This document shows, piece after piece, positions 19,301 through 26,895 of a DNA stretch of 64,000 bases (its first letter is position 1; every line of letters starts with the position of its first letter). The notes under the pieces were generated by a model. That model ran no database searches and was not told the DNA's origin. It worked only from the letters and a program-made list of their open reading frames with translations. The stretch covers positions 620,001-684,000 of the forward strand of contig NZ_FUZZ01000001.1 in the NCBI RefSeq assembly GCF_900168065.1. Reading direction: 5' to 3'. Origin of the DNA: Chitinophaga ginsengisegetis. GTDB taxonomy: Bacteria; Bacteroidota; Bacteroidia; Chitinophagales; Chitinophagaceae. The position numbers were made by a program, and so were the translations under genes.

Positions 19301-19522
19301 GTTGTTTTTGTAGGCCTTAAAAGAGTACCCGTCAAAACGGTTCACTCCCCCACGTGTTCCCACCCATATAAAACCTTTACTATCCTGTATTACAGCGGTT
19401 GCCGCATTATGCACTAACCCATCATCCACCTGGTAGTGCCTAAAATAATATTGCCCATAACAGGAAGAAATGGTAACATGGAATAGTAAATTCAGCAAAG
19501 CAATATAACCGGACAATTTCAT
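16337..19522 (-). CDS. periplasmic-propeller sensor histidine kinase (split HTCS sensor half)
   Basis: About 1061 residues from the ATG at 19522; the frame is open to 19588, but the later start gives a clean signal peptide (MKLSGYIALLN to SCYGQ). In order: some 14 two-component-regulator propeller repeats (GFIWVGTRGGVNRFDG is the first), a Y_Y_Y domain (KYLMKGIDQPWTYLN), one membrane helix (LAYILYLLLLGTVIFI), HisKA with the phospho-histidine in FFTNITHEIQTPLTLI (residue 858 of the longest frame), and a HATPase with NLMSNAVKYA and GTGIGLSLARSL. In the known family a glycan fragment binds the periplasmic sensor. The usual C-terminal REC and AraC parts are missing and are supplied by the next gene. 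Confidence 0.92.
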   Translation of the reverse strand: MKLSGYIALLNLLFHVTISSCYGQYYFRHYQVDDGLVHNAATAVIQDSKGFIWVGTRGGVNRFDGYSFKAYKNNNDKFGSLGNDVINCIAEDKNRMIWIATGKGIFKYDPYKEVLTELETVPKEYTNNLVIDNDNNLWFLIQFSLYKYIQAENRVEDLKTKASCIALDSNMNLWMGDNDGNIRIYNPKTKPGSRIRIVNKSLPANARSVSKIYPIRNNELLIGCFKQGLKSYHTKTGIVKSLSLDADKNTDIFVRDIAAGNDGQYWIATESGIYIYDLAANNSISLRKRPGDPYALADNAVYAVCRDNQGGMWAGTFFGGLNYYSKVNARFEKYYPLPGANAISGNAVREICADSSGHLWIGTEDAGINKLDLKTGLFTNYTATGQKGSLSYANIHGLLSWGNGLFIGPFLQGMEIMDMRTGLVTDRFKLIGDKNGPVSDFVISIYRTKNNKLLVGTAYRNAGLFEYDTQHKTFKRISEIPYNTYVYDIFEDSEGNIWTGSVKEGAFYYNPATGLRGNLRFGDTTRGKTINEFPVYNIFEDSNHALWFATTGSGLIKLSHDRKTIKRYTTANGLPGNVLYSILEDNSKHLWISSSKGLICFDLRTEQVKVYTQANGLITDQFNYNSAYKHTDGKMYFGSVKGMIGFDPALFNQKEPSPPTYITGFQINNTEAAPGGHSSPLSQSILYTDTVILKYDQNNFSIEFAALNFSSPEATRYKYLMKGIDQPWTYLNTNRKAYFTDLTHGTYEFIVQAESNTGSWTGREQRLFIKILPPFWKSNLAYILYLLLLGTVIFITDRLYRQYLERKNLRKQQLFEHEKEKEIYQAKIEFFTNITHEIQTPLTLIAGPIEWLSKKFDKDPDVKKSLSIAERNTRRLIELASQLLDFRKTEADQFSLNFVKTDIVGLITDLVTGFKGQAAGNNIALDIVLPEKHFTAFVDREALIKIFTNLMSNAVKYAATRATVNIHTVNDSDEYFKISFHNDGKGIPGEFKDQIFEPFVRGRGNDKPGTGIGLSLARSLTELHNGSLRLISGETDLVIFELQLPIHQKFEFQLSSWKKIK

Positions 19523-19621
19523 AATACTGAATTCAAATATAAATAATGATATCAAGATACTATGGGTTTTAAAATAAAATCGTATCACTTGTTGCAGTGT
19601 ATACCGGATATTTGGTACGAT

Positions 19622-19663
19622 TCGTCAAAAGATTGAACATAATACCTGATCAGTAAAACTTCG
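19622..19663 (+). promoter_or_regulatory. third copy of the HTCS-type motif, copy C
   Basis: TCGTCAAAAGA and TTGAACATAAT form the same 11-bp direct repeat (19622-19643), with a TTCG box at 19660-19663. The distance from repeat to box is 5 bases shorter than in copies A and B. The copy points toward the sigma-factor gene at 19761 and lies 100 bases upstream of the divergent sensor kinase start, so it could drive the sigma operon, control the sensor gene, or be a leftover. Confidence 0.45.
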
Positions 19664-19716
19664 ATAAGCTGTCATTCAACTAACTGTTATCAAAGCCACA
19701 AAGCATCATATACCTG

Positions 19717-19744
19717 GGCGATGTTAATGGTCATTAACATCGCC
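19717..19744. repeat. 28-bp palindrome directly before the sigma gene
   Basis: Perfect 13-bp arms (19717-19729 and 19732-19744) around two bases, ending 16 bases before the ATG of the sigma gene. No T run follows on either strand, so it is not a standard terminator. It may be a protein operator, or an mRNA hairpin that limits translation of the sigma factor. Confidence 0.55.
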
Positions 19745-19760
19745 TGCACAAAAAGTTAGT

Positions 19761-20420
19761 ATGCAGCCGCATTTTTTGATTAATTTTAGCGGAGATCTAA
19801 AATCTGTAATATTGTTCGGGGGAGATTTACAACAGGAGGAACTGGTGCGGCTTTTACAGGCCGGCGACCAACAGGCATTCAGGAAATTATTCGATTTATT
19901 GTATCAACCCCTTTGCTTTTTTGCCCGGAAGATTACCGGAAGCGCAGAAGAAGCGGAGGATGTTGTCAGTACCGCCTTTGCCAGGCTTTGGGACCGTCAT
20001 TCCCATTTCGTAGCGTTCCCCGCTATACAATCTTTCTTATATACAACCGTCAGAAATCAATGCCTTAATATCCTCAAGCACCAGGAAGTAGTTTCCAATG
20101 CGGCTAAAATTCTCCAATCCGAGCCACAGGAAATGGATAACTATATCGAAACCCAGGTGTTGCAGGCAGAGTTGCTGCAAATAATTTTTGCTGAGATGAG
20201 CAAACTTCCTGAGCGGCAAAGACTAATACTGGAATGGACTTACAGGGATGGGCTACCGGCTGCGGAGATCGCCCAACAGCTTCAGATGAGCCCTGCGCAT
20301 GTCCGCATGGAAAAATCCAGGGCCATGTCCCAGCTTCGCCATATGCTCCGCGAACGCAAACTACTGGGTCTGTTTATGGCCCTCTTCCCTTTAATTCAAT
20401 CCGGGAAACATAATTTCTGA
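19761..20420 (+). CDS. ECF RNA polymerase sigma factor (FecI-like), locus i
   Basis: 219 residues. Sigma region 2 at about 40-105 (LYQPLCFFARKITGSAEEAEDVVS), region 4 at about 150-205 (LPERQRLILEWTYRDGLPAAEIAQQLQMSP). The first 25 residues precede the usual start of the family (QQEELVRLLQAGDQQAF), but no other start codon is available between. It is followed after 63 bases by a FecR-type anti-sigma gene and then by an STN-containing SusC, the standard chain in which an occupied transporter signals through FecR to free the sigma factor. First gene of locus i. Confidence 0.9.
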   Translation: MQPHFLINFSGDLKSVILFGGDLQQEELVRLLQAGDQQAFRKLFDLLYQPLCFFARKITGSAEEAEDVVSTAFARLWDRHSHFVAFPAIQSFLYTTVRNQCLNILKHQEVVSNAAKILQSEPQEMDNYIETQVLQAELLQIIFAEMSKLPERQRLILEWTYRDGLPAAEIAQQLQMSPAHVRMEKSRAMSQLRHMLRERKLLGLFMALFPLIQSGKHNF

Positions 20421-20483
20421 GGTCTTTACTAAAAAAAAATAAATTTTTGTTGCGTTTTGCCAACATGGTTGTTTTAGTATTAT

Positions 20484-21689
20484 ATGCAGCCAGCAATACA
20501 GGTCGATAGAGCAATTTTACGCATACTATATAAAAAATGCGCAGGTCAGGAACTGACGACGGAAGACGAACGCCGGTTAGAAGACTGGCTGGCCGCATCG
20601 TCGTGGAACCGCGAGGCGATGACAGAGATAATGGATGACGGTTGGTTCACAGATAATATGGCCATATGGGAACAGGTTTCCGCAGATCCGTTATGGGAAC
20701 GGGTACAGCAAAAAATAGCAGACCAGCCACCCGTTGTTAAATTCAACAGGAATAACTACCGCAAATGGATGTATGCAGCCGCTGCATCCTTACTACTGAT
20801 AGGATCGGCCTCACTCCTCCTATGGCGGAATAGCCACCAGCGTATAACGGATCAAATGGCTATCAGCGACGTGGCTCCGGGCGGCAATACGGCCAGGCTC
20901 ACCCTTGCCGATGGCTCTACGATTCTGCTGGATAGCGTGGCAATTGGCAAGTTAACACAGCAAGGCAATGTAAAGGTGATAAAGTCAGCAGGAGGACAGA
21001 TCCGTTATGAAAACGGATCTTCTGAAGGCGCTGGTCAGGCTTCACTCAACACGCTGACTACTCCCAAAGGAGGTCAGTATCAACTTTCGCTGCCGGATGG
21101 CACCAAAGTGTGGCTCAATGCCGCCTCGTCTATCACCTATCCGACATCCTTTGCCCAGGGCGCCCGCATGGTAACCGTAACCGGAGAAGCGTATTTCCAG
21201 GTTGCCAAAGATGCCGGAAGACCTTTTAAAGTGAAAGCAGCCAATACTGAGGTGGAAGTATTAGGCACTCATTTCAACATCAGCGCCTATGATAACGAAC
21301 CTGCTGTAGCCACTACCCTTGAGGAAGGCGCTGTAAAAGTACATTTGATCAGCACCGGACAAACACAACGCCTTACGCCCGGCCAGCAGGCATTATTACT
21401 AAAGGGGCAGTCACAAATCCGGTTGGTTAAAAATGCCGATATGGAAGAGACATTTGCCTGGATCCACGGCAACATAGCCTTTCATGATGCAGATGTAGCA
21501 ACGATCATGCGCGCGCTGGAAAGATGGTATAATATTACTGTAGATATAAGAGGTTCCCTGCAGGACCAGACATTTTATTTCTCTGTCAATAGAAACGCTC
21601 CTCTATCGGAAGTATTACACTTCCTGGAGGTTTATAAAATCAACTATTCGCTGGACGCGAAGAACCGGAGACTAACAATCACTCCCTGA
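20484..21689 (+). CDS. FecR-type anti-sigma factor, locus i
   Basis: 401 residues. Cytoplasmic N-terminal sigma-binding part (1-90), one membrane helix (MYAAAASLLLIGSASLLLW, about 94-112), periplasmic FecR domain (about 180-285: LTTPKGGQYQLSLPDGTKVW, GEAYFQVAKDAGRPF, VEVLGTHFNISAYDNE), and a C-terminal DUF4974 secretin-like domain (ATIMRALERWYNITVDIRGS). It senses the STN domain of the partner SusC in the periplasm and controls the sigma factor encoded just upstream. susC follows after a short leader containing a GC-rich hairpin. Confidence 0.92.
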   Translation: MQPAIQVDRAILRILYKKCAGQELTTEDERRLEDWLAASSWNREAMTEIMDDGWFTDNMAIWEQVSADPLWERVQQKIADQPPVVKFNRNNYRKWMYAAAASLLLIGSASLLLWRNSHQRITDQMAISDVAPGGNTARLTLADGSTILLDSVAIGKLTQQGNVKVIKSAGGQIRYENGSSEGAGQASLNTLTTPKGGQYQLSLPDGTKVWLNAASSITYPTSFAQGARMVTVTGEAYFQVAKDAGRPFKVKAANTEVEVLGTHFNISAYDNEPAVATTLEEGAVKVHLISTGQTQRLTPGQQALLLKGQSQIRLVKNADMEETFAWIHGNIAFHDADVATIMRALERWYNITVDIRGSLQDQTFYFSVNRNAPLSEVLHFLEVYKINYSLDAKNRRLTITP

Positions 21690-21709
21690 CTATCCAGTTA
21701 ACCAACCAT

Positions 21710-21742
21710 ATGCGTATCGCTCCGGGCTTGTCCCGGGCGCAT
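21710..21742. repeat. GC-rich hairpin in the susC leader, locus i
   Basis: Outer arms ATGCG and CGCAT enclose CCGGG-cttgt-CCCGG. It lies in the leader between fecR and the likely susC start at 21806. It sits where loci ii and iii carry an antisense terminator hairpin, but the sequence is different and there is no T run on the minus strand. Confidence 0.4.
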
Positions 21743-21805
21743 CTGAGAAGTTATGCGGATAATACAGGGAAGAATCATTTATTCAAATGCCCAACAACCA
21801 AAATT

Positions 21806-24800
21806 ATGAGGAAATTTTGTGACGAGCATCCGTTACCTATCGTAAAGAGTTTATTGCGAACGCCTATTCACATGGCCGTCCTGCTTACATTCACTATGCT
21901 TCTCTTCTGTATGTCCGCACGGGCACAGATTTCGATGAAGGTAAAAAATGAACAGCTGGATAATGTATTACAACAGGTTCGTAAACAAAGTGGATATAAC
22001 CTGGTGTATGATGTAAAAATGGTACGTCAGAAAGGTAAACCGGTAGCTGTAGATTTGAAAAATGTGTCTGTTCAGCAAGCCATGCAGGCAATTTTTCACA
22101 ACCAGGATCTGGCCTGGGAGATTACCAGCGCACGAACCATATTCGTGCGCGAAAAAGTGCAGTATACCACCAATCAAACTGTAGAAGTTCAACAGAACGT
22201 TCATGGCAATATTATTAACGAGGCAGGTGAGCCAATGCCCGGCGTCAGCATCAAGATCAAAAATGTCAATTATGGAACGGTAACCGATAGGTCCGGCGAT
22301 TTTACTCTGCCTGGCGCGTTTGTCAATGCAATACTGGTCATTACCGCAGTAAATATGGAGCCGATGGAATTTGCCCTGGACGGCAGGTTATCCGTCACCA
22401 TTATTGCACGCAAAAAAGAATTTGCCCTGCAGGGAGTGACCGTAACAGTAAATACCGGCTACCAAACCCTGTCCAGGGAACGGGCAACCGGCTCTTTTGC
22501 CAAACCCGACATGAATATTTTCTCCCAACGGGCAGGCACAATGAATGTTATCGCCCGGCTTGAAGGTCTGGTACCGGGTATGACGGTGATTCCCGGAGCG
22601 CGGGTAATCAATACCACCCGGGACGGCGGCACCAGCGGCCAGCAAAGCCTGATACGCGGCAGGGCCAGCATTGAGCTCAATCCCGATCCGTTGTATGTGG
22701 TCAACGGTATACAGGTGCCCGATATCGAAAGCATTAACCCCGATGACATTGCCGATATAACCGTACTCAAAGATGCAGCCGCGGCTGCCATCTGGGGGGC
22801 GCGTGCTGCAAATGGCGTGGTTGTCATCACCACCAAAACGGGTACAAAAAACAACAGGCTAAAATTCAATTACAGCGGGATGGTTAACATCCAGGGGCGG
22901 CCTGATTTTAATTATATGCCCATGATGAACAGCAGCCAGTATATCGGAGTGGCCCGGCAACTGTTCGACCCGGTGAATTATCCCTGGAACACCTTGTCGA
23001 ATGGCGTCATTACGCCGCATGAAAAGATCATGTACGACCGTTACCGTGGACATATCAGCAGCGCCCAGGAAAATGCCTCACTTGATAGCCTTGCTGCACT
23101 TAATAATGCCAGCCAGATCAGCGACATCTGGTACCGCAATGCCAGCACCACCAATCATACCCTCTCCCTTTCTGCCGGTACCAGCAACTATTCATTCTAT
23201 GGATCTTTGGCCTACACCAATGTAACCAGCAATCGCCCGGGTGAGCGCAACAATACCTACCGGATCAACTTTAATCAGCAGTTTACTCCCAATAAAATCA
23301 TCAAGGCTACGCTGATTACCGCACTAAGCCAAAATGAGGTGAGCAGCAAGCGACCCATCCAGGTAGATAATTCTTTTATTCCCTACCAGCTGTTCCGTGA
23401 TTCCAAAGGACAGCCCCTGTCGATGCCCTATGTACAAGGCTGGTCTGATTCATTGCGCAACGACTACGCTACCCGTAGCAGGCTTAATTTAGACTATAAC
23501 CCACTGGGAGAAATGAGTCAGGGCAATTCCAATTCAACAGCCGTTAATATCAATGTATCCGGTACCCTGGAGATTGCATTGCCTATAAAAGGTCTCAGCT
23601 TCCAGGGAAATTACGGCTATATCCGCAACCAGGTGAACAGCAGCAACTATGATGATATCGCAGGTTTTGCACTCCGTAAAGAGTTGTTAGGGTTTACAGT
23701 AGCCCCCACAGCTGCATCAACACCCGTGTATTATCTGCCTACCACAGGAGGCTCCTATAGCACCGCTAACCAACAACTTCGTAACTGGACGGTAAGAAAT
23801 CAGCTGGTGTATAGTTTCAAAGACCAAACTGGCAATCACCAATTGGGCGTACAGGCAGGACAGGATATCCAGGAACAGGCTATGATTATGACCGGTACGA
23901 AAGTACGTGGCTACAACAATGCACTGCAAACCTATTCAGCCCTGGATTATAAAATGCTTAGCAATGGAGTAATGGGTACAATGATTCCCTGGGCCAGCCG
24001 GCTCCAGGAGCTGCCTTTCAATAAAACAGAAGATGTAAGGCGCATTGTTTCCTATTTCACACTGGTGAACTATGAATTTGATCATAAGTACAACCTGGAT
24101 ATGAGCTGGCGCATGGATCACAGCAACCTGTTTGGAACCGACCGGGCTACACAAAACAGGCCGGTATGGAGCGTAGGCAGCAAATGGCGGGTTGGCAGGG
24201 AGCCATTCATGGAGAATGTAGCCTGGGTAAGCGATCTGGCACTACGCGCAACATATGGCATCACGGGCAACTCTCCCTATAGCGGAGGCGCCTCTTCTTA
24301 TGATATCCTGATGGGTGATTCCTGGCCAAGCTACGGAGGGCCCTCTCTCAATATCATCACGCCTGCCAACCGCAGGCTGGCCTGGGAGATGAGCCGCACT
24401 ACCAATATCGGCCTGGACTTTAGCCTGCTCAAACAACGTATCAATGTTGGAGTGGATCTTTACCAAAAGAAAACAACCGACTTACTTGGCGGCTATAGCA
24501 CCAATCCTTTAACCGGGTTTATCAGTATCAGTGGTAATATCGGAGAAATGGAAAACAAAGGGGTAGAACTCAGCCTGAAAACAGTTAATATCAACGCAGC
24601 AAAATTCAGATGGCAATCCAACCTGATTTTCAGCTATAATAAGAACAAACTGGTGGACTATACCCCGCCCTCGGTTTTTGCCAACTCTGCCTCTTCACGT
24701 GTAAGGGCCAACTACATCATCGGCTATAGCATGCAGTCCCTCTGGGCTTACCGGTTTGCCGGCCTTGATAATATGGGCGACCCGATGATCTGGCTCTCCG

Positions 24801-25399
24801 ACAAAACGAAAACCAAATCCAGGAATGTGGCAACAGTAGAAGATGTACAATACATGGGCACTGTCATCCCACCCTTCAACGGCAGCATCAGCAACATGTT
24901 TACCTATGGAGCTTTTTCCCTGGACGCCAACATTGTCTTCAATCTGGGTCATGTGATGCGGCGGGATGTCAATACGTTTTATACCGGCAGACTTACAGGC
25001 GCACAAGGATTATTCAACGGCAACATCCGTACTGATTTCGAAAACAGGTGGAAAAAACCGGGTGACGAACAGTTTACTTCAATTCCCTCCTACGTCTCCA
25101 ATGAAAATGAAAGTTTCTTCCGCCGCGATATCCAATATTACGCGCTTGGAGATGTGAATGTGGTCAGCGCCTCTTATATCAAGCTCCGGGATATCACGCT
25201 GGCCTGGAACATGCCAGCCCGCATTGCTCAGGCGATGCGTCTCGGCAGCGCCCGGGTCTTTGTGCAAACAACCAATTATATGCTCTGGAAGGCCAACAAA
25301 GACAACATTGACCCGGAGTATCATATGCTGGCCGAAGGCATCCGCCTGCTGCCCGGTTTTAGCCATGCATATAATTTGGGCGCCAATATTTCATTCTGA
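21806..25399 (+). CDS. susC: SusC-type TonB-dependent transporter with STN domain, locus i
   Basis: About 1197 residues from the ATG at 21806. The frame is open from 21710, but the later ATG follows a CAACAACCAAA leader that also precedes the susC of locus ii (shorter AACCAAA at locus iii), and it gives a normal N-terminus (MRKFCDEHPL then a signal sequence ending SARAQ). Domains: STN (about 40-100, VLQQVRKQSGYNLVYDVKM), carboxypeptidase-regulatory-like (EAGEPMPGVSIKIKN), plug (DDIADITVLKDAAAAAIWGA), barrel ending YNLGANISF. The WGARAANGVVVITTK wording is typical of the sigma/FecR-controlled class. Strongly similar to the susC of locus iii. susD begins 10 bases later. Confidence 0.92.
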   Translation: MRKFCDEHPLPIVKSLLRTPIHMAVLLTFTMLLFCMSARAQISMKVKNEQLDNVLQQVRKQSGYNLVYDVKMVRQKGKPVAVDLKNVSVQQAMQAIFHNQDLAWEITSARTIFVREKVQYTTNQTVEVQQNVHGNIINEAGEPMPGVSIKIKNVNYGTVTDRSGDFTLPGAFVNAILVITAVNMEPMEFALDGRLSVTIIARKKEFALQGVTVTVNTGYQTLSRERATGSFAKPDMNIFSQRAGTMNVIARLEGLVPGMTVIPGARVINTTRDGGTSGQQSLIRGRASIELNPDPLYVVNGIQVPDIESINPDDIADITVLKDAAAAAIWGARAANGVVVITTKTGTKNNRLKFNYSGMVNIQGRPDFNYMPMMNSSQYIGVARQLFDPVNYPWNTLSNGVITPHEKIMYDRYRGHISSAQENASLDSLAALNNASQISDIWYRNASTTNHTLSLSAGTSNYSFYGSLAYTNVTSNRPGERNNTYRINFNQQFTPNKIIKATLITALSQNEVSSKRPIQVDNSFIPYQLFRDSKGQPLSMPYVQGWSDSLRNDYATRSRLNLDYNPLGEMSQGNSNSTAVNINVSGTLEIALPIKGLSFQGNYGYIRNQVNSSNYDDIAGFALRKELLGFTVAPTAASTPVYYLPTTGGSYSTANQQLRNWTVRNQLVYSFKDQTGNHQLGVQAGQDIQEQAMIMTGTKVRGYNNALQTYSALDYKMLSNGVMGTMIPWASRLQELPFNKTEDVRRIVSYFTLVNYEFDHKYNLDMSWRMDHSNLFGTDRATQNRPVWSVGSKWRVGREPFMENVAWVSDLALRATYGITGNSPYSGGASSYDILMGDSWPSYGGPSLNIITPANRRLAWEMSRTTNIGLDFSLLKQRINVGVDLYQKKTTDLLGGYSTNPLTGFISISGNIGEMENKGVELSLKTVNINAAKFRWQSNLIFSYNKNKLVDYTPPSVFANSASSRVRANYIIGYSMQSLWAYRFAGLDNMGDPMIWLSDKTKTKSRNVATVEDVQYMGTVIPPFNGSISNMFTYGAFSLDANIVFNLGHVMRRDVNTFYTGRLTGAQGLFNGNIRTDFENRWKKPGDEQFTSIPSYVSNENESFFRRDIQYYALGDVNVVSASYIKLRDITLAWNMPARIAQAMRLGSARVFVQTTNYMLWKANKDNIDPEYHMLAEGIRLLPGFSHAYNLGANISF

Positions 25400-25409
25400 T
25401 AAGATTAAA

Positions 25410-26873
25410 ATGAAAAAAATGAAAAAGCAATTCTTCTTATATAGTCTTCTTATTTGCACAGTTGCTGTATTGACCGTTTCCTGCAACAAGTTCCTGGATG
25501 TGATACCTAAAGGAAAGCAGGTAGCTTCAACAATAACAGACTACGAACTTTTGATGAATTCTCCCGATTTCTACAACTATTTGCAGGGAGGCGGATGGCA
25601 GGTACCACTGCTGATGGGCGATGAAATAGCCGCGGAAGAGAATTATTACGCCAATGCTTACCCTTATGTACAGCGGTTATTCAGATGGGATGATGTGATT
25701 TATGAGGAATCAGATGTAGCGAGTGATCTCAGAAGTTTTCTTTCCAATCTCTATACCTGTAATAAAGTCATCAATGAAGTGATGAACGCGGATGGCGGAA
25801 CCAGCCTTGAAAAACAATATATCCAGGCCGAAGCCAAAGCTACCCGCGCCTGGATCTATTTCCAGCTCATCAATTTTTATGCAAAGCCCTACCAGGCTTC
25901 TACAGCAACCACCGATCCGGGATTTCCCATCATTACTACCGCGGACGTAATGCAGAACTCTTTTTCCCGCAGCACGGTCCAGGCGGTGTACGACTTTATG
26001 ATTGCTGATCTGAACGCTGCCATCGCGGTGCTGCCGCTGCGTTCCAAAGTCAAAAGCCGGATGTCTGGCGCCGCTGCAGCAGCCATCCTCGGGAAAATAT
26101 ATCTTTTCATGGGGAAAAGCGTTGATGCCCTGCCGCTGTTTAATACAGCTATCGATGACGCCAACGCCTCTCCCATTCAAACCAGGCTTTACGATTACAA
26201 CAAAGAGCTGGCGCCGGGTGGATCCTTTCTTCCTATTGGCATGAGTGGTCCTAATTCTGACTATGTAAATCTGAACGATTATACGGAATCTGTACTGGCA
26301 AAAACCTTCAGCAATCAATTCGCATCCGGTGGCATGGGTATTATCATCAAGCCGGAAACAGCAGCCCTGTTTGGCCCAACAGACCTTCGGTTATTATTCT
26401 ATTCAGCCGATTATCCTGACTGGTCGCCTAACCCGTCCGGCCGCCTGCGCCGCTATGGCGTCATGTATTCCAGGTTTGGTGTCACCCTTGCCGAGCTTTA
26501 CCTGCTCCGTGCAGAATGCAAGGCCCGGATGGATGATCTGACTGGCGCCTGCGGCGATATGGAAATGCTGCGGAAACACCGGATGCCCGAAGCAGATGCT
26601 CCCGTCCCTTCTGCTACAGCGACAGATAAATTTGCGTTAATAAAATTCATCTTCGATGAGCGCATCCGTGAATTTGCGGCAGAAGGCTATCGCTGGTTCG
26701 ATATGCGCAGACTCAGCGTGGATCCACTGTTTCCCAAACAGACATTTACCCATAGCGTCTACCTGCAGAATGGGAGCACGCAAACATATACCCTGCGTCA
26801 ACCCGACAGGCTGACGCTTCGCATTCCATCCAATATCATGGTCGTAAACCCGGGGCTGGAGAATAATCCATAG
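25410..26873 (+). CDS. susD: SusD/RagB-type lipoprotein, locus i
   Basis: 487 residues from the ATG at 25410; the 84 codons upstream in the same frame are only the shadow of the susC end. Lipoprotein signal with lipobox TVSC (about residue 26), then NKFLDVIPKGKQVASTITDY, GWQVPLLMGDEIAAEE, TRAWIYFQLINFYAKPYQAS, AELYLLRAECKARMDDL and the C-terminal REFAAEGYRWFDMRRLSVDP that is standard in SusD proteins. It is a close relative of the SusD of locus iii (shared DYELLMN, GDEIAAE and YRWFDMRRLSVDPLF blocks). RagB-class SusD proteins can bind peptides as well as glycans. Confidence 0.92.
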   Translation: MKKMKKQFFLYSLLICTVAVLTVSCNKFLDVIPKGKQVASTITDYELLMNSPDFYNYLQGGGWQVPLLMGDEIAAEENYYANAYPYVQRLFRWDDVIYEESDVASDLRSFLSNLYTCNKVINEVMNADGGTSLEKQYIQAEAKATRAWIYFQLINFYAKPYQASTATTDPGFPIITTADVMQNSFSRSTVQAVYDFMIADLNAAIAVLPLRSKVKSRMSGAAAAAILGKIYLFMGKSVDALPLFNTAIDDANASPIQTRLYDYNKELAPGGSFLPIGMSGPNSDYVNLNDYTESVLAKTFSNQFASGGMGIIIKPETAALFGPTDLRLLFYSADYPDWSPNPSGRLRRYGVMYSRFGVTLAELYLLRAECKARMDDLTGACGDMEMLRKHRMPEADAPVPSATATDKFALIKFIFDERIREFAAEGYRWFDMRRLSVDPLFPKQTFTHSVYLQNGSTQTYTLRQPDRLTLRIPSNIMVVNPGLENNP

Positions 26874-26895
26874 AACCATCTAAAATCGATTTATA

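Noticed and set aside
8597..19663. The three direct-repeat motifs as parts of an insertion sequence or CRISPR-like repeat
   Set aside because: Only 20-odd bases are shared, copies sit upstream of genes, and there are no spacers, terminal repeats or transposase genes.
19717..19744. Rho-independent terminator for the sensor or sigma gene
   Set aside because: No T run on either strand and it lies upstream of both genes.
21690..21805. A third antisense RNA at locus i
   Set aside because: The minus strand has a TAATTTTG box near the start codon and a GC-rich hairpin, but no T run and no similarity to the hairpins of loci ii and iii, so I do not call it.
25158..25409. 84-codon extension of the locus i susD frame
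   Set aside because: It lies wholly inside the end of susC in another frame and reads as low-complexity shadow; the ATG at 25410 starts a proper lipoprotein signal.
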